64,000 nucleotides of DNA from Butyricicoccus intestinisimiae (GCF_018918345.1 NZ_JAHLQI010000004.1:62001-126000), one strand, 5' to 3'. Numbered from the stretch's first letter, positions 1-8,811 are shown. Notes: generated by a model from the sequence alone, not told the origin. Numbers and translations: made by a program.

Positions 1-89
1 GTGTTCCATGCAAAAGCACCGGTGCAAAGGGTGCTCACTGTGAGGGCAGCTGTCAACAGGCAAGCCGCCAATCGTTTCTTGTGTTTCAA
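1..89 (-). CDS. N-terminus of a secreted protein (partial)
   Basis: A TTG start at 89 opens a frame that runs off the window edge. The 29 visible residues form a classical Sec signal peptide: basic start (KHKKR), a hydrophobic Leu/Ala/Thr stretch, and a likely signal peptidase I site after GAFA. A GGAGAGGAG ribosome binding site lies inside the end of the preceding gene, only 2 bp away, so the two genes are probably cotranscribed. Nothing can be said of the mature protein. Confidence 0.6.
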   Translation of the reverse strand, partial: MKHKKRLAACLLTAALTVSTLCTGAFAWN

Positions 90-91
90 AA

Positions 92-526
92 TTATGTCTC
101 CTCTCCGTGAGCTGCAGGAAAATAAATCTCCTCTGTGATGCACGGGTGAGAATTTCCCGCAAACTCTGCGGTGTGCGTCTGTACCCAATGCGGCGGCGCC
201 AGCGCGAGATCCAGCCGGAAATCTGTCGGATAGCTGCGATTCCAGCGGTATACAATCATCGCTTCGATGCGCGATTCGACCGCCTTCAGGCAGCAGGTCT
301 CCACAAAGCAGTAGTCTCCTGCGGCAGCTTCGTACAGAAATTGCTGAGAAACCACGATGTGCGGCGCGGATTCGGCGGCAAATTGCTCATAGGAATAGGC
401 GTTCATCCACAGCTTTTTTCCCTTGGTGCGCTGTAAAATACGCGCGCGCAAGATACAGTCCTGACTTTGCCGCCGATGGTTGAACAGCATGCCGCCGTGG
501 TCATCCATGACACAGATTACAATCAT
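92..526 (-). CDS. Small conserved clostridial protein (often labelled 'ribonuclease Z')
   Basis: A protein of 144 residues starting MIVICVMDDHGGMLFN, with the conserved pieces NHRRQSQD, LWMNAYS and YRWNRSYP. I know this family from Clostridia, where databases sometimes call it ribonuclease Z. It has no metallo-beta-lactamase HxHxDH motif and is far too short for that enzyme, so I regard that label as wrong and the function as unknown. The start at 526 is chosen for the AAGGAGG site 7 bp upstream; an in-frame start at 559 lacks one. The gene is followed 2 bp later by the secreted-protein gene. Confidence 0.8.
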   Translation of the reverse strand: MIVICVMDDHGGMLFNHRRQSQDCILRARILQRTKGKKLWMNAYSYEQFAAESAPHIVVSQQFLYEAAAGDYCFVETCCLKAVESRIEAMIVYRWNRSYPTDFRLDLALAPPHWVQTHTAEFAGNSHPCITEEIYFPAAHGEET

Positions 527-610
527 CCTGCAGCCTCCTTTCTCGCAACATCGTACCATATTTTGAGGGAAAAAGCAAAATGCCGCTGCATTTCATGCAG
601 GAGAACCACG

Positions 611-639
611 TTGACGTTGCGGCTGGCTGATGCTATACT
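611..639 (+). promoter_or_regulatory. Sigma-A promoter of the nitroreductase gene
   Basis: TTGACG at 611-616, a 17-bp spacer and TATACT at 634-639, 34 bp before the start codon. Confidence 0.7.
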
Positions 640-672
640 GAAAGCGAAAAACCAACATAGGAGGCTGGAAGT

Positions 673-1224
673 ATGAGTTTTATGGATATGGTATATCAGC
701 GCGAGAGCTGCCGTTCGTATCAGGACAAGCCGGTTTCCCGCGAGCTGCTGACTAAGATGGTCGAGGCGGGCAGATTGGCACCGAGCGGCTGCAATGCACA
801 GCCGTGGAAATTCCTCGTCATTGATGAGCCGGAGGCAAAAAAGAAAATGTGCGAAGCACTCGTTGTAGAGGGCGGCGCAACCGGATGCCCGTGGAGAGAT
901 TCCGTACCGGCATTTATCGCACTGGTCGAGCAGCATGCCAATGTCATGCCGGCAGTTTTGGATTACTATGGTGATTCGCAGCGCTTTGCACAGGGTGATA
1001 TCGGCATGGCAGCTATGAACATGATGTACGAAGCGGATGATCTCGGCTTGGCTACTTGTGTGCTGGGCATGAGCGATCAGAGCAAGATGGAAGAATTCTT
1101 CGGCATTCCGGAAGGACATACGGTTCGCATGGTGCTGGCTGTTGGATACAGCGCAGAAAGCAAGGAACCGCGCAAGAAGGTTCGCAAGCCGCTGGAAGAA
1201 GTTTGCAGCTTTAATCAGTGGTAA
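673..1224 (+). CDS. Nitroreductase family protein
   Basis: A 183-residue FMN-dependent NAD(P)H oxidoreductase-like protein. The N-terminal RESCRSYQDKPV motif and the APSGCNAQPWKF motif are the usual flavin-binding signatures; the C-terminal VLAVGYSAE segment is also typical. The length fits small single-domain nitroreductases. The start at 673 follows AGGAGG by 8 bp. It is a single-gene unit with its own promoter and a strong terminator. The physiological substrate cannot be read from the sequence. Confidence 0.88.
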   Translation: MSFMDMVYQRESCRSYQDKPVSRELLTKMVEAGRLAPSGCNAQPWKFLVIDEPEAKKKMCEALVVEGGATGCPWRDSVPAFIALVEQHANVMPAVLDYYGDSQRFAQGDIGMAAMNMMYEADDLGLATCVLGMSDQSKMEEFFGIPEGHTVRMVLAVGYSAESKEPRKKVRKPLEEVCSFNQW

Positions 1225-1237
1225 CCATACAAAAAGC

Positions 1238-1272
1238 AAGCGGGCAGCTGAATTTCAGCTGTCCGCTTTTTT
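1238..1272. terminator. Bidirectional terminator
   Basis: Inverted repeat GCGGGCAGCTGAA/TTCAGCTGTCCGC followed by T6 on the plus strand and preceded by A-rich sequence, so it serves both the nitroreductase gene and the converging LacI-type gene. Confidence 0.8.
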
Positions 1273-1273
1273 C

Positions 1274-2332
1274 TCAATCTGTAGATTTTTCATATGGCAT
1301 GGTGCTGCTGCGCACGACAAGAGACGGCGGAATGACAACCTTTTGCGGAAAATGCCGTTCCGGCTGATGTGTGGGCGTGGCAGCGCGCTGGCGCACGAGC
1401 TGCACAGCGGTTGCCGCCATGTAGTCGAGATGCGGGCTGATGCTGGTCAGTGCCGGTTCTACAACGGAGGACATCACGGTGTTGTTGAAGCTGACAACGC
1501 TGACATCTTCCGGAATTTTGAGCTGCAAACTGCGCAGCGCATGGATGGTGCCGATTGCCGTTTCCTCGTTCACGGCGACCAGCGCAGTCGGCCGGCTGCC
1601 GCTGTCCAGCGAGCGCAGACGCAGAGACAGTTCGTTTTCCACGAGTGCTTGGTCGCGCAGCGGTGTTTCCAAAACGAAATTCGGCTCAAACAGACCGGCT
1701 TCGCGCATATAATGCTCGTAATAGCGGCGGCGCGGCTCTAAAACAACGCGCTGTGTCTCGTCCAGCAGGCGCTTGGGTCCGAGATATCCGATGCGTGTGT
1801 GGCCGAGAGAACGCAGATAGTCCAGCGCTTGTTTCATGCCCAGCTCGAAATTCGGAACAACGGAATCATACAGCAGTTCGTTGGGGGAAGAATCCAAAAA
1901 CGTAATATTGCTGCTGATGCTGCACAGAGATTGAATCTGTTTGTCGGTAAAATAGCCGATGGCAATGACGCCGTCCACACCGGAGGCGGACAGCATTTGA
2001 CATTCGCCATCGACGAGACGCAGCGGAACGGTTTGCAGCTTGTGTTCATAACACGTCTGTTCAATAAAATTTTTGAGGTATAAAAAGTACGGATCGGTCA
2101 TCTGCTCGGCGGGAGAGAGCATTTCTGCGATGCCGATAAACAGGGTATCTGTTAAGGTGCGCTGATTGCGGCGACCGGAGCTGCCAGAATAGCCGAGCCG
2201 GTGCGCGGCATCAAAAATAATGCGCCGTGTATCCTCTCCGACCGTCATAGACGGATCGTTGTTGAGGACGCGGGAAATCGTGGCTGGGGAAAAGCCGGTT
2301 TGCTCGGATAACATTTTTAGCGTGACAGCCAT
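1274..2332 (-). CDS. LacI-family transcriptional regulator
   Basis: About 352 residues. The N-terminal helix-turn-helix (TLKMLSEQTGFSPATISRVLN, positions 4-24 approximately) is the LacI DNA-binding domain; the rest is a periplasmic-binding-protein-like effector domain (RIGYLGPKR, TALVAVNEETAIG, VSVVSFNN). The form resembles the GalR/EbgR branch, so a sugar effector is likely. The start at 2332 has AAGGAGG upstream and gives the standard MAVTLK beginning. The gene is monocistronic, with no adjacent sugar operon, so the target is unknown. Confidence 0.9.
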   Translation of the reverse strand: MAVTLKMLSEQTGFSPATISRVLNNDPSMTVGEDTRRIIFDAAHRLGYSGSSGRRNQRTLTDTLFIGIAEMLSPAEQMTDPYFLYLKNFIEQTCYEHKLQTVPLRLVDGECQMLSASGVDGVIAIGYFTDKQIQSLCSISSNITFLDSSPNELLYDSVVPNFELGMKQALDYLRSLGHTRIGYLGPKRLLDETQRVVLEPRRRYYEHYMREAGLFEPNFVLETPLRDQALVENELSLRLRSLDSGSRPTALVAVNEETAIGTIHALRSLQLKIPEDVSVVSFNNTVMSSVVEPALTSISPHLDYMAATAVQLVRQRAATPTHQPERHFPQKVVIPPSLVVRSSTMPYEKSTD

Positions 2333-2375
2333 AGCGTACTGCCTCCTTTGCATTACAATAGGAAATCATGTGAGA

Positions 2376-2424
2376 AAAGCAGGCACTGTCGTTCCGGATG
2401 ACTCATACCAGTTCGACAGTGCCT
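2376..2424 (-). terminator. Terminator of the YoaK-family gene
   Basis: Perfect 11-bp inverted repeat AGGCACTGTCG/CGACAGTGCCT at 2381-2391 and 2414-2424, followed on the minus strand by a short T-rich tail. Confidence 0.6.
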
Positions 2425-2463
2425 TTGATTCATACGGAGACCGAAGCGGGGGAGAGAGTTCGG

Positions 2464-3183
2464 TCAATGTTTTTTCGCTACCTGTACGCACATAGCAGCA
2501 GGTATTTTTTTACAAACAGATGGTTCCGGCTGTTTTTCCAGCTGTGCCTCCCAAAAAATCAGAACCGCGGAGACAGCAAGCGGAATGGCACACAGCCAAA
2601 CGCTGCGAATGCCGATAAAATAGTGAGTCAGCCAAGAAAAAGCAACGCCCAGATGGAAACAGAGAACCGTGCCGAAAAAAAACCAAGCCTTTTTGAGCAG
2701 CTTTTTTTCGTGGGTAATGGAATACTCCGTCAGGGCATTGGCGATTTGCCGGCAGTTGTTGGTGGAAAAGATGCAGGAGGCATTATAGCCGTACGCACCA
2801 GGGAAAGAGTTCCACAGGAATGCCATTGCAAAAAAGATAGGATATAGACCGACAACCGCATTCATGTGCTCGGGGAGAAAGCCAAGAATGATAATTGCAA
2901 GTCCGGTTACTGCCAAAGAATACGGGTACAGCTTTTTGTGGTATTTCTTGGACAAAACAATGGTTGACGCACAGCCGGCCACATATAATAAGACGGCGGC
3001 AATGCGAATGAGTACATCCATGAGATTTTGTCCGAACAAGCTGGTGACGATATAAATCATATTGGATGTCAAGGCGTTGCCGAAGAAATCATCGCGGCAC
3101 AGCAATGCGTACACGCCCAAATATCCGCCTGTAATTGCCATAGAATGATGAATCCAGCAAGTGAGATCTTCACGGTCAATCAT
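2464..3183 (-). CDS. YoaK (DUF1275) family membrane protein
   Basis: A 239-residue protein with about six hydrophobic segments and the DUF1275/YoaK look: HHSMAITGGYLGVYALL near the N-terminus, then GNALTSNM and the conserved ANALTEYSITHEKK-like stretch. It is an inner-membrane protein of unknown function. The start at 3183 has AAGGAG upstream. It has its own promoter at 3215-3243 and reads away from amtB. Confidence 0.8.
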   Translation of the reverse strand: MIDREDLTCWIHHSMAITGGYLGVYALLCRDDFFGNALTSNMIYIVTSLFGQNLMDVLIRIAAVLLYVAGCASTIVLSKKYHKKLYPYSLAVTGLAIIILGFLPEHMNAVVGLYPIFFAMAFLWNSFPGAYGYNASCIFSTNNCRQIANALTEYSITHEKKLLKKAWFFFGTVLCFHLGVAFSWLTHYFIGIRSVWLCAIPLAVSAVLIFWEAQLEKQPEPSVCKKIPAAMCVQVAKKH

Positions 3184-3214
3184 AGAACACACTCCTTTGG
3201 ATTGATTTGTCTTC

Positions 3215-3243
3215 ATTATAAGACGAGAAGAAAAGAATGTAAA
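3215..3243 (-). promoter_or_regulatory. Sigma-A promoter of the YoaK-family gene
   Basis: On the minus strand TTTACA, a 17-bp spacer and TATAAT; about 30 bp before the start codon at 3183. Confidence 0.7.
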
Positions 3244-3340
3244 TGGACAAAACATCCCATCTATTTGGAGATTTTGTCGGTTCTTCTGTGAATTATTGCG
3301 CAGGGGATTTTGAAAAAAATGAATAATTCAAAAATAGTAC

Positions 3341-3369
3341 TTGCATTTTCTGGCAAGGCGTGGTATTCT
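3341..3369 (+). promoter_or_regulatory. Sigma-A promoter of amtB-glnB
   Basis: TTGCAT at 3341-3346, 17 bp, TATTCT at 3364-3369. Transcription should start near 3376, just ahead of a terminator-like hairpin. Confidence 0.75.
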
Positions 3370-3381
3370 AAACAAGACGAA

Positions 3382-3424
3382 GGCGTCAGTGATCCAAAAA
3401 GGTCACTGGCGCCTATTTTTTATT
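3382..3424 (+). promoter_or_regulatory. Attenuator hairpin in the amtB leader
   Basis: GGCGTCAGTGA pairs with TCACTGGCGCC (one G-U) and is followed by TATTTTTTATTT, an intrinsic terminator placed between promoter and start codon. The leader would stop most transcripts unless the hairpin is bypassed. This fits antitermination control of nitrogen genes in Clostridia; the regulator is not visible. Confidence 0.65.
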
Positions 3425-3465
3425 TACGCAGTTCGCAAAATGTAGTATGATAGGAGTGGAAACAA

Positions 3466-4707
3466 ATGATAGACACTGGCAGCACGGGATTTATGATGAT
3501 TTGCTCGTCATATGTCTTTTTTATGACACCGGGTCTGGCGTTCTTTTACGGCGGCCTGTGCCGCAGAAAGAACGTGGTCAATACCATGATGTCCTCAATT
3601 TTCATCATGGGTCTTGCATCAGTTCTCTGGGTGGCAATCGGATATTCTCTGTCGTTCGGCGGAAATGTTGGAGGCGTCATCGGCACCTTCCAGAACGCGT
3701 TTCTAAACGGCGTGGGATGGGAACCGGGCGCGTATTCGGATCAGATACCGGGATTGGTTTTCGTTGCGTTCCAAATGATGTTTGCGATTATCACACCGGC
3801 ACTGCTCACCGGCTCGGTCGTCGGCAGAATGAATTTCAAAGCCCTGTTTTTGTTCATTATTCTGTGGTCACTGGTCGTGTATTATCCGCTGGCGCACATG
3901 GTATGGGGCGAGAGCGGCTTCTTGGCGGCAATCGGTTCGGTTGACTTTGCGGGCGGCAATGTTGTGCACATCAGCTCCGGTGTTTCCGGCTTGGTGCTGT
4001 CCCTGATTCTCGGCAAGCGTCTGGGCAGCGAGCAGGGCAATTTCCTGCCGCACAATATTCCGTTTGTTGTGCTCGGCGCATCGCTGCTGTGGTTTGGCTG
4101 GTTTGGCTTCAATGCCGGCAGTGCACTGGAGGCGAATGGTCTGGCAGCGCATGCGTTCCTGACCACAAACACCTCTGCGGCAATGGCAATGCTGACATGG
4201 ATGCTCATTGATATGATTCGAGACGGCAAGCCGTCGTTGGTCGGTGCGTGCACAGGCGGTGTGCTGGGACTGGTTGCCATCACGCCGGGCGCAGGCTTTG
4301 TACCGCTGTGGGCGGCGTTTATCATCGGCGGTTTGGTCAGCCCGATTTGCTATTTTGCCGTTTCGGTTATCAAGGCAAAGTTTGGCTATGATGATGCTCT
4401 GGATGCGTTCGGCTGCCACGGCGTCGGTGGCATCTGGGGCGGTATTGCGACGGGTCTGTTTGCAAAAAGCTCCATCAATCCGGTTACACAGTGGGATGGC
4501 TTGGTTTTTGGCGACTATCATCTGTTTGTCGCACAGGTTCTCAGCATTGTTGTCACCATTGCGATTGCGATTGTCGGCACGCTGGTTTGCGCGGGCATTG
4601 TCAAGCTGATTGTTCCGCTGCGTGTCGATGAACACGCAGAGCGCATCGGCATGGATGAAGCGATGCATGGCGAGCGTGCATATCCGACCTTCACCGGTTT
4701 GGACTGA
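3466..4707 (+). CDS. amtB: Ammonium transporter AmtB
   Basis: A 413-residue channel-like ammonium transporter with about 11 membrane spans. The twin pore histidines are seen in PLAHMVWGE and FGCHGVGGIWG; FYGGLCRRKN near the N-terminus is also conserved. The N-terminus begins directly with the first span and shows no long signal peptide. An AGGAG site precedes the start at 3466. It is followed 22 bp later by a P-II gene, the normal partner that plugs the trimer when nitrogen is sufficient. Confidence 0.97.
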   Translation: MIDTGSTGFMMICSSYVFFMTPGLAFFYGGLCRRKNVVNTMMSSIFIMGLASVLWVAIGYSLSFGGNVGGVIGTFQNAFLNGVGWEPGAYSDQIPGLVFVAFQMMFAIITPALLTGSVVGRMNFKALFLFIILWSLVVYYPLAHMVWGESGFLAAIGSVDFAGGNVVHISSGVSGLVLSLILGKRLGSEQGNFLPHNIPFVVLGASLLWFGWFGFNAGSALEANGLAAHAFLTTNTSAAMAMLTWMLIDMIRDGKPSLVGACTGGVLGLVAITPGAGFVPLWAAFIIGGLVSPICYFAVSVIKAKFGYDDALDAFGCHGVGGIWGGIATGLFAKSSINPVTQWDGLVFGDYHLFVAQVLSIVVTIAIAIVGTLVCAGIVKLIVPLRVDEHAERIGMDEAMHGERAYPTFTGLD

Positions 4708-4729
4708 TTGTTTGGGAGGAAACTGTTAT

Positions 4730-5074
4730 ATGATTAAGATTGAAGCCATTGTCCGGCCGGAAAAGCTGGAGGACGTCAAGGATGCCCTGTCCATGATCAA
4801 TGTACACGGCATCACGCTGTATCAGGTCATGGGCTGCGGTGCGCAGAAGGGCGGCACCAAAAACGTCCGCGGTCACGCTGTGCAGGTCAACCTGATTCCG
4901 AAGATTAAGTTTGAAATTGTCGTTTCTGACGAGGAGTGGGCGCGCATCACGATTGATGCCATTTGCAATGCGGCATACACCGGTGAAATCGGTGACGGCA
5001 AGATCTTTAGCTATGATCTGGACAACGCCGTGCGTATCCGCACCCGCGAAATCGGTCTGGAAGCATTGAATTGA
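4730..5074 (+). CDS. glnB: P-II nitrogen regulatory protein
   Basis: A 114-residue P-II protein: MIKIEAIVRPEKLEDVKDAL at the start, the T-loop region GAQKGGTKNVRGHAVQ, and the B/C-loop region TGEIGDGKIF (ATP and 2-oxoglutarate site). In the T-loop the uridylylated tyrosine of the enterobacterial protein is absent: valine sits at both tyrosine positions of the YRGAEY motif, so control is probably by ligand binding alone. It is cotranscribed with amtB. The start at 4730 follows GGGAGGA. GlnB and GlnK cannot be told apart here. Confidence 0.95.
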   Translation: MIKIEAIVRPEKLEDVKDALSMINVHGITLYQVMGCGAQKGGTKNVRGHAVQVNLIPKIKFEIVVSDEEWARITIDAICNAAYTGEIGDGKIFSYDLDNAVRIRTREIGLEALN

Positions 5075-5082
5075 ATCGCAAA

Positions 5083-5114
5083 GTCCTTCCCGCCGCGCGC
5101 GGGAAGGATTTTTT
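5083..5114 (+). terminator. Terminator after amtB-glnB
   Basis: TCCTTCCCGC ... GCGGGAAGGA hairpin followed by T6. Confidence 0.85.
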
Positions 5115-5116
5115 GG

Positions 5117-5145
5117 TTGCATCCGGTTGAAACATGCGGTATACT
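5117..5145 (+). promoter_or_regulatory. Sigma-A promoter of the yjdF leader
   Basis: TTGCAT at 5117-5122, 17 bp, TATACT at 5140-5145. It gives a leader of about 160 nt before yjdF. Confidence 0.75.
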
Positions 5146-5204
5146 GAAAATATACATATATATTATCATAACAGCAAAGATAAAAACGCAATGTATACAG
5201 TTTT

Positions 5205-5305
5205 GTATGCTAGAGCCGGTAGGTAGCCCGGCCGTCACAGAACATCTGTGGTAAGTAACCTGCCCCTCCGGGTTGTCCGTTCTTTGCTCAGCAATCGTGT
5301 AGGAG
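5205..5305 (+). ncRNA. yjdF RNA (azaaromatic-sensing riboswitch candidate)
   Basis: A structured leader directly before a YjdF-family gene: hairpin GCCGG...CCGGC at 5215-5232, hairpin CACAG-AACAT-CTGTG around 5236-5250, then GTAAGTAACC and a third pairing between AACC and GGTT. Position, size and the gene it precedes fit the known yjdF RNA motif, which controls translation. The call rests mostly on context, because I could not score it against the covariance model. Confidence 0.7.
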
Positions 5306-5313
5306 GGATTGTC

Positions 5314-5730
5314 ATGAGCAAAGTGAGCGGCAAATTAACCGTGTATTTTGAGAAACCATTCTGGGTAGGTGTTTTTGAACGGATAGAAGACGGCAAACTA
5401 TCCGCGGCGAAAGTAACCTTCGGCGCAGAACCGAAAGATTATGAGGTATATGCGTTTCTGTTAAAATACTATGAAAATTTGCAGTTTAGTCCGGCTGTGA
5501 CAGCAAGTACGGTGGAAAGAAAGAAGAATCCGAAGCGACTTCAGCGTGAAGCAAAAAAACAAGTACAGAATATTGGAATTGGGACAAAATCCCAGCAGGC
5601 GTTGAAGTTGCGGCAGGAAGAAAATAAACAGGAACGAAAAGTCAAACAGCGAGAGCAGCAGCAAGCGGAAGCGGAGCGGATGTTTCAGCTGCGTCAGCAG
5701 AAGAAACGAGAAAAACACCGCGGCAGATGA
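5314..5730 (+). CDS. yjdF: YjdF family protein (DUF2992)
   Basis: A 138-residue protein. The N-terminal half (KLTVYFEKPFWVGVFER, FGAEPKDYEVYAFLL) is the DUF2992/YjdF domain; the C-terminal half is a highly charged Lys/Arg/Gln/Glu helix (REQQQAEAERMFQLRQQKK). The biochemical role is unknown, although its RNA leader responds to azaaromatic compounds in relatives. The start at 5314 has AGGAGGG at the right distance and gives the normal family N-terminus. Confidence 0.88.
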   Translation: MSKVSGKLTVYFEKPFWVGVFERIEDGKLSAAKVTFGAEPKDYEVYAFLLKYYENLQFSPAVTASTVERKKNPKRLQREAKKQVQNIGIGTKSQQALKLRQEENKQERKVKQREQQQAEAERMFQLRQQKKREKHRGR

Positions 5731-5738
5731 GTTTTTTA

Positions 5739-5767
5739 TTGCATCGCTGATTCTCATGCGGTATACT
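5739..5767 (+). promoter_or_regulatory. Sigma-A promoter of the thioesterase gene
   Basis: TTGCAT, 17 bp, TATACT; nearly identical to the promoter before yjdF. Confidence 0.75.
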
Positions 5768-5820
5768 GAAACGGGAAATTGTTCCCACCTAACTAGAGAC
5801 AGAAAGCGAAGGTACATAAC

Positions 5821-6201
5821 ATGGAAGTTGGAATTTGCGGCAAGCAGACGATTACGGTTACAGAGGCAATGACGGCGAAGGCAATGGGCAGCGGCGAGCT
5901 GCCGGTATACGCAACGCCGAGCATGATTGCGCTGATGGAAAACACGGCATATACCAGCGTTGCCGGCGAGCTGGAGGAAGGACAGGGCACGGTCGGAACG
6001 CTGATGAATGTCAAGCATCTGGCGGCATCTCCGGTCGGCATGGAAGTGACCTGTGAGACCAAGCTCATCGAAGTAGACCGCAAGCGTTTGGTGTTTGAAG
6101 TGAAGGCTTTCGACAAGGGCGGCTGCATCGGTGAAGGAATTCATGAGCGATTCATCATCGCAAACGAGAAGTTTTTGAACAAGGCACAGAGCAAGTTGTA
6201 A
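5821..6201 (+). CDS. FlK-like hotdog-fold thioesterase
   Basis: A 126-residue single hotdog domain of the fluoroacetyl-CoA thioesterase-like group: VYATPSMIALMENTAY (active-site helix with Thr and Glu), GTLMNVKHLAASPVGM (His strand) and a final GIHERFIIANEKF. The Thr, Glu and His of the FlK triad all appear to be present. The real substrate in such anaerobes is probably an ordinary short acyl-CoA. The upstream ribosome site is weak, but no other start fits. Confidence 0.85.
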   Translation: MEVGICGKQTITVTEAMTAKAMGSGELPVYATPSMIALMENTAYTSVAGELEEGQGTVGTLMNVKHLAASPVGMEVTCETKLIEVDRKRLVFEVKAFDKGGCIGEGIHERFIIANEKFLNKAQSKL

Positions 6202-6224
6202 GGCTTGCGGCGGTCTGATTCGTG

Positions 6225-6264
6225 AAAATGGTGCGATTTTTAGCAAAATTGCACCATTTTTTTT
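6225..6264 (+). terminator. Terminator after the thioesterase gene
   Basis: AAAATGGTGC.ATTTT / AAAATTGCACCATTTT hairpin with T8. Confidence 0.85.
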
Positions 6265-6296
6265 CGTTTCCTTGAGAGAATTCCGCAAGAGAATGA

Positions 6297-6325
6297 TTGA
6301 ACAATGCGGCAGAATAGATTATAAT
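6297..6325 (+). promoter_or_regulatory. Sigma-A promoter of the hydratase gene
   Basis: TTGAAC, 17 bp, TATAAT. The leader of about 130 nt holds a small hairpin (TTTTTCGCGCA...TGCGCGAGGGAAAAA, 6411-6442) of unknown role. Confidence 0.7.
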
Positions 6326-6464
6326 GATATGCATGAGAGAAGCTGCAAACATTCAAAACATGCTTTTTTTATCATAGAGGCAGGATGGCAGCGGAATGCA
6401 TCAAAAAATTTTTCGCGCACAACCATGCGCGAGGGAAAAACAGGCAGCGAAAGGAGCTACAAAA

Positions 6465-8759
6465 ATGGTCAAATTATATGACGGCGGCGTATATCTGGTC
6501 GGCGGCAACAAGATTGTCGAAGAAAAAGATGCAGCCAAAGTGCAGGAACTGACCGGTCAGGCAGCAAACAAGGCAGAAGCCAAGAAGGGTACCATCGCGT
6601 ATTCCATTCTTTCGGCACACAACGTATCCGATAACATGGATAAGCTGCGCATCAAGTTCGATGCCATGACATCCCATGACATCACCTTTGTCGGCATTGT
6701 GCAGACAGCGAAGGCTTCCGGTATGGAGCGCTTCCCGATTCCGTACGTGCTGACCAACTGTCACAACTCCCTGTGTGCTGTCGGCGGCACCATCAATGAG
6801 GATGACCATGTATTCGGACTGTCCGCTGCAAAGAAGTACGGCGGCATCTATGTTCCGCCGCACATGGCAGTCATTCACCAGTATATGCGTGAGACCATGG
6901 CAGGCTGCGGCCGCATGATTCTCGGCTCTGACTCCCATACCCGCTATGGCGCACTAGGCACGATGGCAGTCGGCGAGGGCGGCGGCGAGCTGGTAAAGCA
7001 GCTGCTGTGCGATACCTATGACATCGCGTATCCGGGAGTTGTTGCCATTTATTTGGACGGCAAGCCGCAGCCGGGTGTCGGCCCGCAGGATATTGCACTG
7101 GCAATCATCGGCGCAGTATTTAAAAACGGATATGTCAAGAACAAGGTCATGGAGTTCGTCGGCCCGGGCGTTGCATCGATGCACACCGATTACCGAAACG
7201 GCGTGGATGTTATGACCACCGAGACCACATGTCTTTCTTCCATCTGGCGTACCGATGAGGACACCAAGCAGTTCCTCACCATGCACGGCAGACCGGACGC
7301 ATACAAGGAACTGAATCCGGCAGATGTCGCATATTACGACGGCATGGTTTATGTTGACCTGAGCACCGTCAAGCCGATGATCGCGCTGCCGTTCCATCCG
7401 TCGCATACCTATGAGATTGACGAGCTGAATGCAAATCTCGGCGACATCCTGCGCGAGGTAGAAAAGACCGAACAGCTGATTGCAGACAATCCGCAGCTCG
7501 GCTTCAGCCTGACAGATAAGATTGTTGACGGCAAGCTGCAGGTACAGCAGGGCATCATCGCTGGCTGTGCAGGCGGTACCTATTCCAATATCATGGAGGC
7601 AGCACATATTCTGCGCAATGCGCATCTGGGTCAGGATGAATTTACGCTGTCCGTTTACCCGTCCTCGATTCCGGTTTACATGGATCTGGTTAAGAAGGGC
7701 GCGTTTACGCAGCTGCTGACGGCGGGCGCTGTCATCAAGACCGCGTTCTGCGGCCCGTGCTTCGGCGCAGGCGATACGCCGGCGAACAACGCACTGAGTA
7801 TCCGCCACACGACCAGAAACTTCCCGAACCGCGAAGGCTCCAAGCCGGGCAATGGTCAGCTGGCAGCTGTCGCTCTGATGGACGCACGTTCGATTGCGGC
7901 TTCCGCGGCAAATGGCGGCGTGCTGACACCGGCAACCGATTTTGCGGATGATTACGTTGTACCGGAATACGAGTACGATGATTCTTCCTACCGCGCGCGC
8001 GTATATCAGGGCTACAATGCACCGGTAGACGGCGCAGAGCTAGTATACGGCCCGAACATCAAGGACTGGCCGGAGATGAGCCCGCTTGCTGACAACATTC
8101 TGCTCAAAGTGTGCACCAAGATTATGGATGATGTCACCACGACCGATGAGCTGATTCCGTCCGGCGAGACATCCTCGTACCGTTCCAACCCGTTGGGTCT
8201 GGCAGAATTTACACTGTCCCGCCGCGATCCGGAATATGTCGGCAGATCCAAGGTTGTGGATAAGCTGGAGAAGGCGCGCGTTGCGGGCAAGGATCCGGTA
8301 GAGCTGGAGCCGGAGCTGTCTAAGATCTATGCGCAGATCAAGGAAATCGACCCGTCTATGGTACCGGCAGAAACCGAAATCGGCAGCATGATTTACTGTG
8401 TCAAGCCGGGTGACGGCTCCGCACGTGAGCAGGCTGCTTCCTGCCAGCGCGTCATCGGCGGTCTGGCAAACATCTGCCGCGAGTACGCAACCAAGCGGTA
8501 TCGCTCGAACGTCATGAACTGGGGCATGCTCCCGTTCCAGATGAAGGATGAGCCGAACTTTGAAATCGGCGATTACATCTACATCCCGAACGCAAAGGCT
8601 GCACTGGATGGCGACATGAACGACATCAAGGCATATGTGCTCGGCGACACCGTCAAGGAAATTTCTCTGTATATCGCAGATATGACGGAGGACGAGAAGA
8701 AAATTGTCAAGGCAGGCTGCCTGATTAATTACAATCGCAACCGCAACAAGGACAAGTAA
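6465..8759 (+). CDS. Aconitase-superfamily hydratase
   Basis: A 764-residue protein related to the aconitase superfamily (YbhJ-like 'hydratase' group). Cluster ligands can be placed: [12 protein letters not shown] for the first cysteine and [10 protein letters not shown] for the CxxC pair. Substrate-loop pieces DSHTRYG and [12 protein letters not shown] are also present, so a [4Fe-4S] dehydratase is likely. It is not a standard citrate aconitase, and the substrate is unknown. The start at 6465 is chosen for AAGGAG 9 bp upstream; an upstream in-frame ATG at 6396 lacks a site. Single-gene unit. Confidence 0.85.
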   Translation: MVKLYDGGVYLVGGNKIVEEKDAAKVQELTGQAANKAEAKKGTIAYSILSAHNVSDNMDKLRIKFDAMTSHDITFVGIVQTAKASGMERFPIPYVLTNCHNSLCAVGGTINEDDHVFGLSAAKKYGGIYVPPHMAVIHQYMRETMAGCGRMILGSDSHTRYGALGTMAVGEGGGELVKQLLCDTYDIAYPGVVAIYLDGKPQPGVGPQDIALAIIGAVFKNGYVKNKVMEFVGPGVASMHTDYRNGVDVMTTETTCLSSIWRTDEDTKQFLTMHGRPDAYKELNPADVAYYDGMVYVDLSTVKPMIALPFHPSHTYEIDELNANLGDILREVEKTEQLIADNPQLGFSLTDKIVDGKLQVQQGIIAGCAGGTYSNIMEAAHILRNAHLGQDEFTLSVYPSSIPVYMDLVKKGAFTQLLTAGAVIKTAFCGPCFGAGDTPANNALSIRHTTRNFPNREGSKPGNGQLAAVALMDARSIAASAANGGVLTPATDFADDYVVPEYEYDDSSYRARVYQGYNAPVDGAELVYGPNIKDWPEMSPLADNILLKVCTKIMDDVTTTDELIPSGETSSYRSNPLGLAEFTLSRRDPEYVGRSKVVDKLEKARVAGKDPVELEPELSKIYAQIKEIDPSMVPAETEIGSMIYCVKPGDGSAREQAASCQRVIGGLANICREYATKRYRSNVMNWGMLPFQMKDEPNFEIGDYIYIPNAKAALDGDMNDIKAYVLGDTVKEISLYIADMTEDEKKIVKAGCLINYNRNRNKDK

Positions 8760-8775
8760 TTGTCACGAAAATAAA

Positions 8776-8811
8776 CAGAGGGCTTTCCCGTCGGGAAGGC
8801 CCTCTGCTTTT
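8776..8811. terminator. Terminator between converging genes
   Basis: CAGAGGGCTTTCCCG / CGGGAAGGCCCTCTG hairpin followed by CTTTT. Confidence 0.8.

Noticed and set aside
92-526. Ribonuclease Z
   Set aside because: No metallo-beta-lactamase motif, and less than half the required length.
6465-8759. Citrate aconitase (acnA)
   Set aside because: Cluster cysteines fit the superfamily but overall sequence is the separate hydratase group, with no TCA-cycle neighbours.
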